Shown here piece by piece: positions 8,992-17,920 of a stretch of DNA of 64,000 bases. Position 1 is the first letter of the stretch. Each line of letters starts with the position of its first letter. The notes beneath the pieces are model-generated. The model searched no databases, was not told where the DNA came from, and was given only the letters and a program-made list of their open reading frames with translations. The DNA lies in assembly GCF_007846085.1 (NCBI RefSeq), contig NZ_VOEJ01000009.1:1-64000 (forward strand), written 5' to 3'. The position numbers and the translations under genes are program-made. Source of the DNA: Mucilaginibacter pallidiroseus (GTDB lineage: Bacteria > Bacteroidota > Bacteroidia > Sphingobacteriales > Sphingobacteriaceae).

Positions 8992-10569
8992 TTAATCTTT
9001 TGTGTATGTATTATCAACCTTGCGCCAAATGTTTAGCGGATTGCCGTCTTTCAGCTCATCGGGCAAAAGGGCGTTCACCCAGTCCTGCCAGGCAAACGGC
9101 CTTACAAAACGGTATACAGCTGTGCTGCCCACAGATGTAAAGCGGCTGTCGTTAGTTGCCGGGAAAGGGCCGCCATGCTGCATTGCTGCACAAACCTCTA
9201 CGCCGGTTGGTACGCCGTTCAATATTATCCTGCCTGTAATATTTTGCAGTGCAGATAAAAGCTCAGTGTAACTTTCAAGCTCATTACCACCGGCCATAAG
9301 CGTAACGGTAAGTTGGCCTTCGAGCGATTTTACTACTTCAAGGCGTTGCTGCTCATCATCGGCAATCACTAACAACGAATACGGACCGAATATTTCTTCC
9401 TGCAATTTGGGGTTCGACAGGAATTTTGCAGCGCTTACCTCAACCACCTTTGCAGTAGATTGATTGGCAAGTTCGTTAGTCAGCTTTGATTCGGCCAAAA
9501 CAGATACGCCGTCTTCGTTAAGGACTTGGGTTGATAAATTATGATAGTTTTCGCAAATACCCTTGGTAAGCATAGTAGCAGGCGCTACCTGTTCAATCGC
9601 TGCAGCCAGCGCAGTTTTGAAAACATCAAGAGATGCTGATTTGACACCAATAAGCAAACCCGGATTTGTACAAAACTGACCCGCACCTAATGTGATTGAG
9701 ACTGCATATTTATTGGCAATTGCTTCGGCACTTTCATCAAGTGCTGCAGGCAACAGCAAAACAGGGTTAATGCTACCCATTTCTGCAAATACTGGGATGG
9801 GCTCGTGGCGCTCTTGCGCCAGCTTTACCAAAGCCATACCACCTTTGTATGAACCTGTAAAGGTTACCGCTTTTGTAAGCGCGTGCTTAACCAACGCCGA
9901 ACCAACAGCGTAGCTATCATCATACAAAAGTGAAAATATACCACCTGGCATACCTGTTGATTTTGCTGCATTTACTATGGCCTCACCCACCAGCGCACTT
10001 GTGCCGGGGTGTGCAGGGTGTGCCTTAACAACTACCGGGCAACCAGCTGCTAATGCTGATGCAGTATCGCCGCCGGCTACAGAAAAAGCCAGCGGAAAAT
10101 TACTCGCGCCAAATACCACTACCGGGCCTATCGGTATAAGCATACGGCGAATATCTGATTTTGGCAAAGGCTTACGATCCAGCTGGGCTGTGTCAATCAC
10201 TGCGTCCACCCATGAGCCTTCGGCAAGCAAATCGGCAAACATATTTAACTGGCCTGTTGTGCGGCCCAACTCACCCTGTATACGGCCAAGGGGCAAACCG
10301 CTCTCCTGCACAGCACGGTTAACAAGCTGTTCGCCTATGATATTTATTTGTTTGGCTATCTCTCTTAAAAACGTTGCCTTTTTGTGCCCGCTTATATTTT
10401 TATATGTACTAAAGGCGGTTGTAGCAGACGTTAAAGCGTTATCAACTTCGGCCTCGGTAGCTACAGTAAATACACCGTCAAGTTTATTGCCTGTTGCAGC
10501 CTCAACACCTTCAAAGCTCTTTGCATTACTGCTCACGTAGCTGCACGCTACAATATTTTCAACCCTCAT
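8992..10569 (-). CDS. Alpha-ketoglutaric semialdehyde dehydrogenase (aldehyde dehydrogenase superfamily)
   Basis: A 525-residue NAD(P)-dependent aldehyde dehydrogenase. The catalytic cysteine is in GAGQFCTNPGL and the general-base glutamate in FAEMGSINPV; the cofactor loop is near VTFTGSYKGG. The length and the MGSINPV/QFCTNPG motifs are those of the hydroxyproline/sugar-acid type of 2,5-dioxopentanoate dehydrogenase. It would complete the pathway by oxidising 2,5-dioxopentanoate to 2-oxoglutarate. It starts 3 bases after the stop of the deaminase and ends next to the epimerase start. Confidence 0.9.
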   Translation of the reverse strand: MRVENIVACSYVSSNAKSFEGVEAATGNKLDGVFTVATEAEVDNALTSATTAFSTYKNISGHKKATFLREIAKQINIIGEQLVNRAVQESGLPLGRIQGELGRTTGQLNMFADLLAEGSWVDAVIDTAQLDRKPLPKSDIRRMLIPIGPVVVFGASNFPLAFSVAGGDTASALAAGCPVVVKAHPAHPGTSALVGEAIVNAAKSTGMPGGIFSLLYDDSYAVGSALVKHALTKAVTFTGSYKGGMALVKLAQERHEPIPVFAEMGSINPVLLLPAALDESAEAIANKYAVSITLGAGQFCTNPGLLIGVKSASLDVFKTALAAAIEQVAPATMLTKGICENYHNLSTQVLNEDGVSVLAESKLTNELANQSTAKVVEVSAAKFLSNPKLQEEIFGPYSLLVIADDEQQRLEVVKSLEGQLTVTLMAGGNELESYTELLSALQNITGRIILNGVPTGVEVCAAMQHGGPFPATNDSRFTSVGSTAVYRFVRPFAWQDWVNALLPDELKDGNPLNIWRKVDNTYTKD

Positions 10570-10572
10570 ATT

Positions 10573-11511
10573 TTATGCTGTTAGTTCGCTAACGCGTCCC
10601 CAGCTGCCTTCAGGCAACGCAGGGCGTACTGCCAACGCATCATTTATAACTTTTAACACCTGCTCACGCTCGGCACCTATCAACGGCAGGCGTGGCGCGC
10701 GCACATTTTCGGTACCAATACCTGTAGCAACTTCGGCTAATTTAATGTATTGTACCAACTTTGGATGAATGTCAAGCTCCAGCACAGGCAAAAACCAACG
10801 GTAGATGGTCAACGCCTCCGCAATGCGGTTTTCCTTAACCAAACGATAAACGGCAACCGTTTCTTTAGGGAAGGCATCAACCAAACCGGCAATCCAGCCG
10901 TCGGCACCCATAACAAGGCTTTCCATAGCCAATGGGTCAACACCGGTCATAATTTTAAACCTGTCGCCAAAGCGGTTTATCATGCGCGTAACGTTTGATA
11001 CGTTACGTGTAGATTCTTTCACCGCCTGGATATTCTCATGGGCAGCAAGCTCCGCAAACATATCAAGCGTCACTTCAATTTTATAATCAACAGGGTTGTT
11101 GTAAATCATTATTGGCAGCGGCGTGCTCTCGGCTATCGCACTGAAGTAGGCAAGCGTTTCGCGGGCATCAGCGTTGTAACGCATTGGGGGCAACAGCATC
11201 AAGCCATCAGCACCAAGCTCAAGCGCTTTTTGTGCATTGGCTACAGCTGCTTTAGTAGTCGACTCGGCAATGTTCAATAAAACAGGGATGCGGCCTTCAA
11301 CTAATTTAACGGTATGCAATAACAGTGCAAACTTCTCGTCATCAGTCAACACACTTGCTTCACCAAGCGAGCCACCTAAAACTATACCATCAACACCTGC
11401 CTCTAACTGGGCATTAATATTTTTATCGAACGCGTTGAAATCAAGCTCGTCGTTATCAGTAAACTTGGTTGTTACAGCGGGGAATACACCCTTCCAGTCA
11501 AATTTAATCAT
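10573..11511 (-). CDS. Dihydrodipicolinate synthase-family lyase; probable 1-pyrroline-4-hydroxy-2-carboxylate deaminase
   Basis: A 312-residue TIM-barrel class I aldolase. Visible family marks are GGSLGEASVLTDDE near the N-terminus, the tyrosine stretch LPIMIYNNP and the Schiff-base lysine in IQAVKEST. The family contains DapA, N-acetylneuraminate lyase and several deaminases. Because the epimerase, FAD dehydrogenase and ketoglutaric semialdehyde dehydrogenase follow with gaps of 0-7 bases, the most likely reaction is the deaminating ring opening of 1-pyrroline-4-hydroxy-2-carboxylate to 2,5-dioxopentanoate. It is the first gene of the compact four-gene unit, 142 bases after the TonB-dependent receptor. 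Confidence 0.88.
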   Translation of the reverse strand: MIKFDWKGVFPAVTTKFTDNDELDFNAFDKNINAQLEAGVDGIVLGGSLGEASVLTDDEKFALLLHTVKLVEGRIPVLLNIAESTTKAAVANAQKALELGADGLMLLPPMRYNADARETLAYFSAIAESTPLPIMIYNNPVDYKIEVTLDMFAELAAHENIQAVKESTRNVSNVTRMINRFGDRFKIMTGVDPLAMESLVMGADGWIAGLVDAFPKETVAVYRLVKENRIAEALTIYRWFLPVLELDIHPKLVQYIKLAEVATGIGTENVRAPRLPLIGAEREQVLKVINDALAVRPALPEGSWGRVSELTA

Positions 11512-11653
11512 GCTAATATTGTTTTATCCAAAATTAGCATCGCGTATCACACTATTTAAGCCGTAAATTAGCCAATTGTAGCCATATTTTAACATCTGCA
11601 AACTTTAAGCTCAGCCAAATGGTTAAAATATGAAGGTTTTATATTTTAATGTG

Positions 11654-13999
11654 TCAAAAATCAGTACGTAAAGTAACGCCATAAACCCGCGGATTACCTA
11701 AGTGCGATGCGCCGAAGTCGTACGCGTAATCCAAATAACGCTTGTTGCCCAAATTGCTTCCCCATACAAATACGCTAACACGGTCCCAACTTGCGCCAAC
11801 GCGGGCATTGTAGGTGCTGTGAGCCTTTTGCTCTATCTGGTTTGCCAGGTCGAAATAATGGTCACCAAGGTAGCGCCATTCGCCGCGGGCAATTAAACGC
11901 GTTTTGCTGCCGATGGCACAAGCATATTGCAAGGCCAGCATAGATGTTACATCGGGCGTATAAACCTGGTGGTTGCCCGTTAAATTAACTGCCTCGCCAT
12001 TTGCAGCTACAACCAAACTTTTATAACGTGCATGTGTATAACCGAAGTTATACTGAATATCAAGACCGTTCAGTACGGTTGCAGCCAGCTCCAGCTCGGC
12101 ACCTTTACTGGTTAGTTTACCCGCGTTTCGGGTTAGCGTGATGGCGCTCGGCAAAATTAAGGTAGGCACCTGCGCATTGTTTACATTGGTGTAAAATAGC
12201 GATGCATTAACCCTTAACCGGTTATCAAATAGTTGGTTTTTTGACCCAATTTCAAAGTTATCGCTATACTCGGGTTTGAAGGCATATAATGGCGGTTGCG
12301 ACGGATCAGAGCCCAATTGACTTATACCCCCTGCCCTGAAACCCCTGCTATAACTTACATAAACGTTATTGCTGACCGACGGATGATAAGCCAGGCTTAG
12401 TTTTGGCGTGAATGCTTTAAAACCGGCTTTGGCTGCTGTGTCGTTTTGCGTAACTATTGCCGGCTCGCCATCGGGCTGGTATTCGCCTTTTATGATGTTC
12501 TTTTTGTGCTCGTAATCGTACCGTAAACCTGCAGTAACATCAAGCATTGGCGTAATGCTGTAAACCACTTGCCCAAATACTGCGGTGCCATAGTTGCGCT
12601 CGATGTTTGTATTGATACTGGTAATGTTGGTTACATCCAAGCCTAATAAGCCTGCATCTGCCCCGTAATACGTGCCCGTTTTTGTCGGTGCATATCTGTA
12701 AAAACCATAAAGGCCTGCGGTCCACCTCCAGTTGGTTGCCGAGGCTGGCGACGAAAACCTGAACTCCTGTGTGGTCACTTTTACCTTATTGAAATTCGGC
12801 CCGTAATTGTTGATTACGGATACCGCATCCGCAGGGGAAAAATCTCCGTCGATTGGTACGGTGTAGTAGCGGTAATTTTGTTGATAAGCAGTATTTGACG
12901 TAAAATTAAAATCACTCCCTGTGTAATTGGCCGACAATGAAGCGTTGAAGATGTTATCGATCATTTTGGTGGTGGCATTTTGGCTCACCTTAAAGGGATT
13001 TTCCAAAGCATCACTTGGCGATCCTGCCAGGGCGAACGGCCCGTTGTTGCGGTTGGCATAATGTTTTACATTCAATGTTAGTCCGAAAGTGTTAGATGCC
13101 AGGTATTTTAAGTAATAATTTCCTGTAAACGAGTGCTGCTTATCCAGCTTTGTGTTGTTAAATAAGTTGGTGTAAAAGCCATCCATACCTGTATATAAAC
13201 CTGCAGCACCTAAATACAACTTGTCTTTTATAAGCGGTGTGCGGTAACCCAGCGTATAACGCTGCTGGCCATAACTACCGTAGCTGGCCTCGGCAAAGCC
13301 GCCGGGTGTGTTGGTAGGTTGTTTGGTTATCACGTTGATAACCCCGCCCATGGCATTGCGACCGTACAGTGTTCCCTGCGGGCCGCGCAGTACCTCCACC
13401 CTTTCCACATCAAAAAGCTGTGTTATATAAGTATCAAGGCTAAATTGGTTTACGCCATCAATATAGGTAGCCACCGCCGGATCATAAGATGTTGTTGCAA
13501 TACCGCGAATGCCCGTAACATTGCGATTATCGCCGGGGTTGGCCGAATACAGGTTGGGCACAATTGCGGTAATATCTTTCAGGTTCCAAACACGGTAATC
13601 CTGTATTTGCCTGGCCGAAAGTGTTGAGATACTTGCCGGTACACTTTGCAGTTCCTCCTCGCGCTTTTGAGCGGTTACAACTACTTCATCAAGTTGCCGC
13701 GATGCATCGGTTAGTTGGATTTTCAGGGGCGGTGTATTAGCCTGAACTAATACGTTAATATTTACAGCCGCCATGCCGGGGCTGCTCACATGCACTACAT
13801 AATTTCCTGCCTGCACGGCGGGTAAAGTAAACACGCCTTGTTGATTTGTTGTTGTTGCGTAATTGGTGTTTAGTAAGGTTATTAAAGCACCATTTATTGG
13901 TTCGCCCTTACTGCCGGTAACCCGGCCAGTTATAGCAGATTGAGCGAAAGCAGTGCAGCACGCAGCCAGCATTAAAACTAATGCGCAGATTTTTTTCAT
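11654..13999 (-). CDS. TonB-dependent outer-membrane receptor
   Basis: A 781-residue outer-membrane transporter. It has a signal peptide (about 1-19, ending TAFAQ), a carboxypeptidase-regulatory-like beta-sandwich (about 20-100, ITGRVTGSKGEPINGALI), a TonB box-like segment LDEVVVTAQKREEE, a plug domain with VEVLRGPQGTLYGRNAMGGVINVIT, and a C-terminal 22-strand barrel ending in VTLRTDF with a terminal Phe. No SusD partner is next to it, so it is the stand-alone receptor type rather than a SusC glycan importer. It lies just upstream of the hydroxyproline genes on the same strand and may import the substrate or a peptide, but siderophore-type ligands are equally common for this architecture. Confidence 0.92.
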   Translation of the reverse strand: MKKICALVLMLAACCTAFAQSAITGRVTGSKGEPINGALITLLNTNYATTTNQQGVFTLPAVQAGNYVVHVSSPGMAAVNINVLVQANTPPLKIQLTDASRQLDEVVVTAQKREEELQSVPASISTLSARQIQDYRVWNLKDITAIVPNLYSANPGDNRNVTGIRGIATTSYDPAVATYIDGVNQFSLDTYITQLFDVERVEVLRGPQGTLYGRNAMGGVINVITKQPTNTPGGFAEASYGSYGQQRYTLGYRTPLIKDKLYLGAAGLYTGMDGFYTNLFNNTKLDKQHSFTGNYYLKYLASNTFGLTLNVKHYANRNNGPFALAGSPSDALENPFKVSQNATTKMIDNIFNASLSANYTGSDFNFTSNTAYQQNYRYYTVPIDGDFSPADAVSVINNYGPNFNKVKVTTQEFRFSSPASATNWRWTAGLYGFYRYAPTKTGTYYGADAGLLGLDVTNITSINTNIERNYGTAVFGQVVYSITPMLDVTAGLRYDYEHKKNIIKGEYQPDGEPAIVTQNDTAAKAGFKAFTPKLSLAYHPSVSNNVYVSYSRGFRAGGISQLGSDPSQPPLYAFKPEYSDNFEIGSKNQLFDNRLRVNASLFYTNVNNAQVPTLILPSAITLTRNAGKLTSKGAELELAATVLNGLDIQYNFGYTHARYKSLVVAANGEAVNLTGNHQVYTPDVTSMLALQYACAIGSKTRLIARGEWRYLGDHYFDLANQIEQKAHSTYNARVGASWDRVSVFVWGSNLGNKRYLDYAYDFGASHLGNPRVYGVTLRTDF

Positions 14000-14046
14000 A
14001 GATCGAGATAGATGTGTAAAACTTAAAAAGCGTTAATATTTACCGC

Positions 14047-15087
14047 TTAGGCACCTTCCTTCAACACAACATGTTTGATGTTCTTCCTGTCGAAGGTGTA
14101 AGTAATATGTATGAGCCCATCCTTAGTTTGAATGATGGCCGGGTAACTGTATTCTTCTTTATCGCCGTTCTCCAGCACGGCAACGTCGCGCCAGGTTTTG
14201 CCATCGGCAGAGCAGGCAACGCGAAGCTTGCCACGCCCGTTAAACCAATCTTTGCCGGGCACATCCGGGTTGTAAACAATCACCTGCTTGCCGCTTTTAA
14301 GCGTTACGGCATCGGTGCCCGAATTTGGATTAAGCAAAGTTGCTTTTGAAAGCTTGCCCCAGGTTAGGCCATTATCTGCCGACCATGCCTGCACCACCGC
14401 ACCTTGCTTGCTTCGGCAAAGCACCTGTAATTTTTTGCCGCCGTATTTAAGGATGCTCGGCTGTATCACATCAAACTTACCGGCAGTATCAATAGGGATG
14501 TATGCCCAGGTTTTGCCCTCATCAGCAGATCGTTCGATGTGTGCTATCCAGCGGTTCTCGTTAACTTCAACACTTGAGGGCGACAGGATAACGCCGTTAG
14601 CCAATTGTACAGGTTTGTTTTTTATCGGCCCTAAAATACCTCTGGGCAACTTTACCCCGGCGCTCCAGGTACGGCCATTATCGGCAGAGGTTTTTACCTT
14701 TCCCCACCACTCGCGCGGGTTGGGGCCAACTTTATAAAACAGGAAAAGCTTTCCCTTTTTGGTTTGAAACAGTACCGGGTTCCATGCAGGGTAGCGCAGG
14801 GTATCGTTCACAATGCCGTCGGCTACAATAATAGGGTTTGGCTTGCCGGCGTCCAGCTGGCTTAGCCAGATAGAAACATCGTTTTTACCTTCCTGCGAGC
14901 CGCCAAAGCAAGCCATTAAAAGCTCGCCGGTTTGTGTTTGCACCATTGTTGATGCATGGCACTGTTTAAACGGCGGCGCATCAAACACCAGTTCCTGTTT
15001 AACTTTTGTCCACTGGCTTTGGGCGAATGTAGCGGTACTTATTAAGATCAGCGAAGTAAAAAAAAGCAAATTCCTATATAAAAACAT
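14047..15087 (-). CDS. Secreted sialidase-family (BNR/Asp-box) glycosidase
   Basis: A protein of about 346 residues with a signal peptide (MFLYRNLLFF ... TFAQ). The start at 15087 is preferred over the longer frame because it places this signal at the N-terminus. At least four Asp-box repeats of the six-bladed sialidase propeller are visible: SADNGRTW, SADEGKTW, SADNGLTW and SADGKTW. The YPA/PAWNPVLF and KNKPVQL-NG segments also fit sialidase-like exo-alpha-sialidases of this phylum. Most Bacteroidota members of this group are uncharacterised and need not act on sialic acid; no sialic-acid catabolic genes accompany it. It sits between the aminotransferase and the TonB receptor, 47 bases from the latter. 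Confidence 0.85.
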   Translation of the reverse strand: MFLYRNLLFFTSLILISTATFAQSQWTKVKQELVFDAPPFKQCHASTMVQTQTGELLMACFGGSQEGKNDVSIWLSQLDAGKPNPIIVADGIVNDTLRYPAWNPVLFQTKKGKLFLFYKVGPNPREWWGKVKTSADNGRTWSAGVKLPRGILGPIKNKPVQLANGVILSPSSVEVNENRWIAHIERSADEGKTWAYIPIDTAGKFDVIQPSILKYGGKKLQVLCRSKQGAVVQAWSADNGLTWGKLSKATLLNPNSGTDAVTLKSGKQVIVYNPDVPGKDWFNGRGKLRVACSADGKTWRDVAVLENGDKEEYSYPAIIQTKDGLIHITYTFDRKNIKHVVLKEGA

Positions 15088-15179
15088 CGGCAGGTAAATG
15101 TCGGTGATTGATGGTTCAAAATTATAGATTAATTGGCTCGATGCCACGAATGACATTTCACATATTTAAGCCAAAAACA

Positions 15180-16433
15180 TTACGCAGATGCCTCATTTTG
15201 CACAAATTTTCTCACAACCTGCTCAATAATATCACAACACTCTTCCATCTGCGGGCGCGTAATTACCAGCGGTGGCGAAAACCTGATGGTATGCCCATGC
15301 GTAGGCTTTGCCAGCAAACCGGCATCCTTAAGCGCAATACACACGTCCCAGGCGGTAAATGGCACATCGGTAGCAATGTCAATAGCGTTGAGCAGCCCCT
15401 TGCCGCGAACGGCTTTCACAACCTCAAGGTATTTGTTTTGAATAGCCTCCATCCTATCCCGGAAAAACTGGCCCGCTTTAAAGGCATTTTCGGGCAGTTC
15501 CTGGTCGGTTATTACGTTCATGGCGGCAAGGCTCACCGCTGATGCCAGCGGGTTACCGCCGTAGGTTGACCCATGTTCGCCGGGGCGGATGCACAGCATG
15601 ATCTCGTCGCTGGCGAAAATGGCCGATACCGGGATAACCCCGCCAGACATGGCCTTACCAATAATCAAAACATCGCCACGCACACGCTCGTACTCACTGG
15701 CCAGCATGCGGCCCGTGCGACCAATACCTGTCTGGATCTCGTCGGTAAGTAGTAATACGTTATGCCTTTTGCACAGGGCATGCGCTGCCCATAAATATCC
15801 TTCGTCCGGTACAATTACGCCTGCTTCGCCCTGTATGGGTTCAACCAAGAACGCGCAGGTATCGGGGTTGGCTATCAAGGCGTTTTCGAGCGCCTGCAAA
15901 TCGTTATAAGGGATAGTAGTAAAGCCCGGTAAAAAGGGACCAAAACCCTCGGTAGACTCGGGGCTGTCCGAGAAAGAGATAATCCCCGTTGTGCGACCGT
16001 GGAAGTTTCCCGCAGCCACAATTATAGACGCACGGTTTTCGGCAATGCCCTTGTGCTGGTAGCCCCATTTACGTGCAACCTTTATGGCCGTTTCAACTGC
16101 CTCGGCACCCGAATTCATGAGCAGGGCCTTATCGTACCCAAACAAGCGGCAAAGATATTCTTCGATATTGCCCAGCTGATCATTATAAAATGCCCTGGAT
16201 GTAAGGGTAAGTTTTTTAGCCTGCTCGGTAAGCGCCTCGATAATGCGCGGATGGCAATGCCCCTGGTTAACAGCGCTATAGGCCGACAAAAAATCGTAAT
16301 AACGCACATTCTCCACATCCCAAAGGTACACACCCTCACCCCGGCTCAACACCACCGGCAGCGGATGGTAATTGTGAGCCCCATACTTATCCTCGGTATC
16401 AATAATTTGCTGTGTTTTTGATTTGGCAGCCAT
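15180..16433 (-). CDS. rocD: Ornithine--oxo-acid aminotransferase
   Basis: A class III PLP aminotransferase that moves the delta-amino group of ornithine to 2-oxoglutarate, giving glutamate-5-semialdehyde, the intermediate shared with proline breakdown. Recognisable family parts are KYGAHNYHPLPVVLSRGEG at the N-terminus, LLMNSGAEAVETAIKVARKWGY, NFHGRTTG, the cofactor Asp in LLTDEIQTGIGRTG, and the PLP-lysine in IIGKAMSGG. The start is set at 16433 (MAAKSKT); a longer frame adds ten residues of unlikely sequence. Its position beside hydroxyproline genes suggests a proline-family amino-acid utilisation locus. Confidence 0.94.
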   Translation of the reverse strand: MAAKSKTQQIIDTEDKYGAHNYHPLPVVLSRGEGVYLWDVENVRYYDFLSAYSAVNQGHCHPRIIEALTEQAKKLTLTSRAFYNDQLGNIEEYLCRLFGYDKALLMNSGAEAVETAIKVARKWGYQHKGIAENRASIIVAAGNFHGRTTGIISFSDSPESTEGFGPFLPGFTTIPYNDLQALENALIANPDTCAFLVEPIQGEAGVIVPDEGYLWAAHALCKRHNVLLLTDEIQTGIGRTGRMLASEYERVRGDVLIIGKAMSGGVIPVSAIFASDEIMLCIRPGEHGSTYGGNPLASAVSLAAMNVITDQELPENAFKAGQFFRDRMEAIQNKYLEVVKAVRGKGLLNAIDIATDVPFTAWDVCIALKDAGLLAKPTHGHTIRFSPPLVITRPQMEECCDIIEQVVRKFVQNEASA

Positions 16434-16588
16434 AACGTATACTGTTATTGATGAACAGTACATAGATATTAAAGAATTTTTGAATATGAGGAGGAAATGT
16501 TGAGAAAGGGGGGAGAAAAAAGACGTTATCTAATTAATTACTTAAATACATTTTTTTGTATAAATTGAAGGCCTTAAACTTTATATAA

Positions 16589-17917
16589 ATGATGGAAGCG
16601 ATAACAAACAGAACGATTAGAAAAATCGAGGTCGAACAACTGTTTGGATATTACAGGTATATTGTGGATCATTCTACGGAAGCTTCTGCCTCCAATCCTC
16701 TTTTGATTATCTATGGCGATAACGGCTCAGGAAAAACCACAATTCTCAAAATGATATTTTATTTACTATCCCCAGTTGATAAAAGTGGCCACAAGACCAA
16801 ATTATCAGAGATTAAGTTTAGTAAATTTGCAATAACCTTAAACGATGGTACAATAATATCTGCGGAAAGGAACAACAATCATGTTTCAGGTTCTTACACT
16901 CTTAACATTTCATATAAAGATTGGAAATTTTCAGTATTCCTAGAAGTGAATTTGGAAGGATCTATAAAAGTTAACAAAAATCCTTTTATCGAAGAACAGT
17001 ATCATACTTTTTTGAACCATATCAAAAACCTAAATATCACAATTAACTTTTTGTCAGACGACAGAAAAACGCTATCGTTCTCCAAAAAGAATTCCGAAAT
17101 CATTAAGCAAAGAAGAGAGGTTTCAAGGGCGCTCTTGTCTAATATCGAATTTAATGTCAATAAAATTATAGACGAAGAACAAGAGGACAGCATAGACTAT
17201 TCTATAAGAAAATTGGAGAATTGGATAAGAAACAATGTGTTAAAAGGGGCAAAAGCTGGAGAAGAAAATGCTAATACTATTTATGAAGCATTAATTAAAC
17301 AGATTTCTACGCCCCAAATAAATACGGTTAATAATAAACAAATCAAACAGCTATTAGAGAAAATTAGAAATATTAAATTAGAAAGCCTAAAGTATAATCA
17401 AAGCGGTTTAGTGTCCGAATTTGAACTAGACGGATTTGAAATAGCTTTAGCTAGTGCAAACGAATCTAATAATGTACTTATCTATAATATATTAGAGCCA
17501 TATATTGAAGGCTTACAAGGTAGGTTAAAATCGTTAAGTAATGTACAGGACATACTTTCAAAATTCCTAGAAAATATCAATACTTACTTTTCTAACAAAA
17601 CTATTTCTTATGACGTTGAAAGTGGGTTTAAACTATTTCATAACTATATAAATGAACAAATAGACTTTCATTCTTTATCTTCTGGAGAAAGACAATTGCT
17701 TCATCTGTTTAGTAACGTAATTACCTCAAGTGAGGAATCAACCATTTTTATTATCGACGAACCCGAAATTTCATTAAATATAAAGTGGCAACGAAAACTT
17801 ATTAACACCCTGTTAAGCTTTGCAGCAAACAGAAATGTTCAATTTATTTTCGCATCGCATTCAATTGAACTTTTGGGTGGGCATCGTAATTCAGTTCATA
17901 AATTAGTTAGTATCTAA
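16589..17917 (+). CDS. AAA (ABC-type) ATPase, probable AriA-like subunit of a PARIS-type defence system
   Basis: A 442-residue ATPase of the OLD/AAA_15 type. Walker A is GDNGSGKTT at residues 43-51, the ABC signature LSSGERQ starts at 363, Walker B is IFIIDEPEIS with D390-E391, and the H-loop histidine is H424 in FASHS. Between Walker A and the signature is a long helical insertion. There is no TOPRIM nuclease domain in this protein; the downstream gene supplies one, 3 bases after this stop. In PARIS, AriA forms the ATPase scaffold that senses phage anti-restriction proteins and holds AriB. Both genes are visibly more AT-rich than flanking DNA, suggesting transfer. OLD/Septu-like ATPases are alternatives for this subunit alone; the pair favours PARIS. 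Confidence 0.75.
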   Translation: MMEAITNRTIRKIEVEQLFGYYRYIVDHSTEASASNPLLIIYGDNGSGKTTILKMIFYLLSPVDKSGHKTKLSEIKFSKFAITLNDGTIISAERNNNHVSGSYTLNISYKDWKFSVFLEVNLEGSIKVNKNPFIEEQYHTFLNHIKNLNITINFLSDDRKTLSFSKKNSEIIKQRREVSRALLSNIEFNVNKIIDEEQEDSIDYSIRKLENWIRNNVLKGAKAGEENANTIYEALIKQISTPQINTVNNKQIKQLLEKIRNIKLESLKYNQSGLVSEFELDGFEIALASANESNNVLIYNILEPYIEGLQGRLKSLSNVQDILSKFLENINTYFSNKTISYDVESGFKLFHNYINEQIDFHSLSSGERQLLHLFSNVITSSEESTIFIIDEPEISLNIKWQRKLINTLLSFAANRNVQFIFASHSIELLGGHRNSVHKLVSI

Positions 17918-17920
17918 ACT

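Noticed and set aside
9977-10540. 187-codon frame antisense to the semialdehyde dehydrogenase gene
   Set aside because: It lies wholly opposite a gene with intact active-site motifs and shows Ala/Pro/Ser-rich shadow composition.
10573-11511. N-acetylneuraminate lyase role for the DapA-family protein, suggested by the nearby sialidase
   Set aside because: No epimerase, kinase or transporter of the sialic-acid pathway is present, while the three adjoining genes make up the hydroxyproline route.
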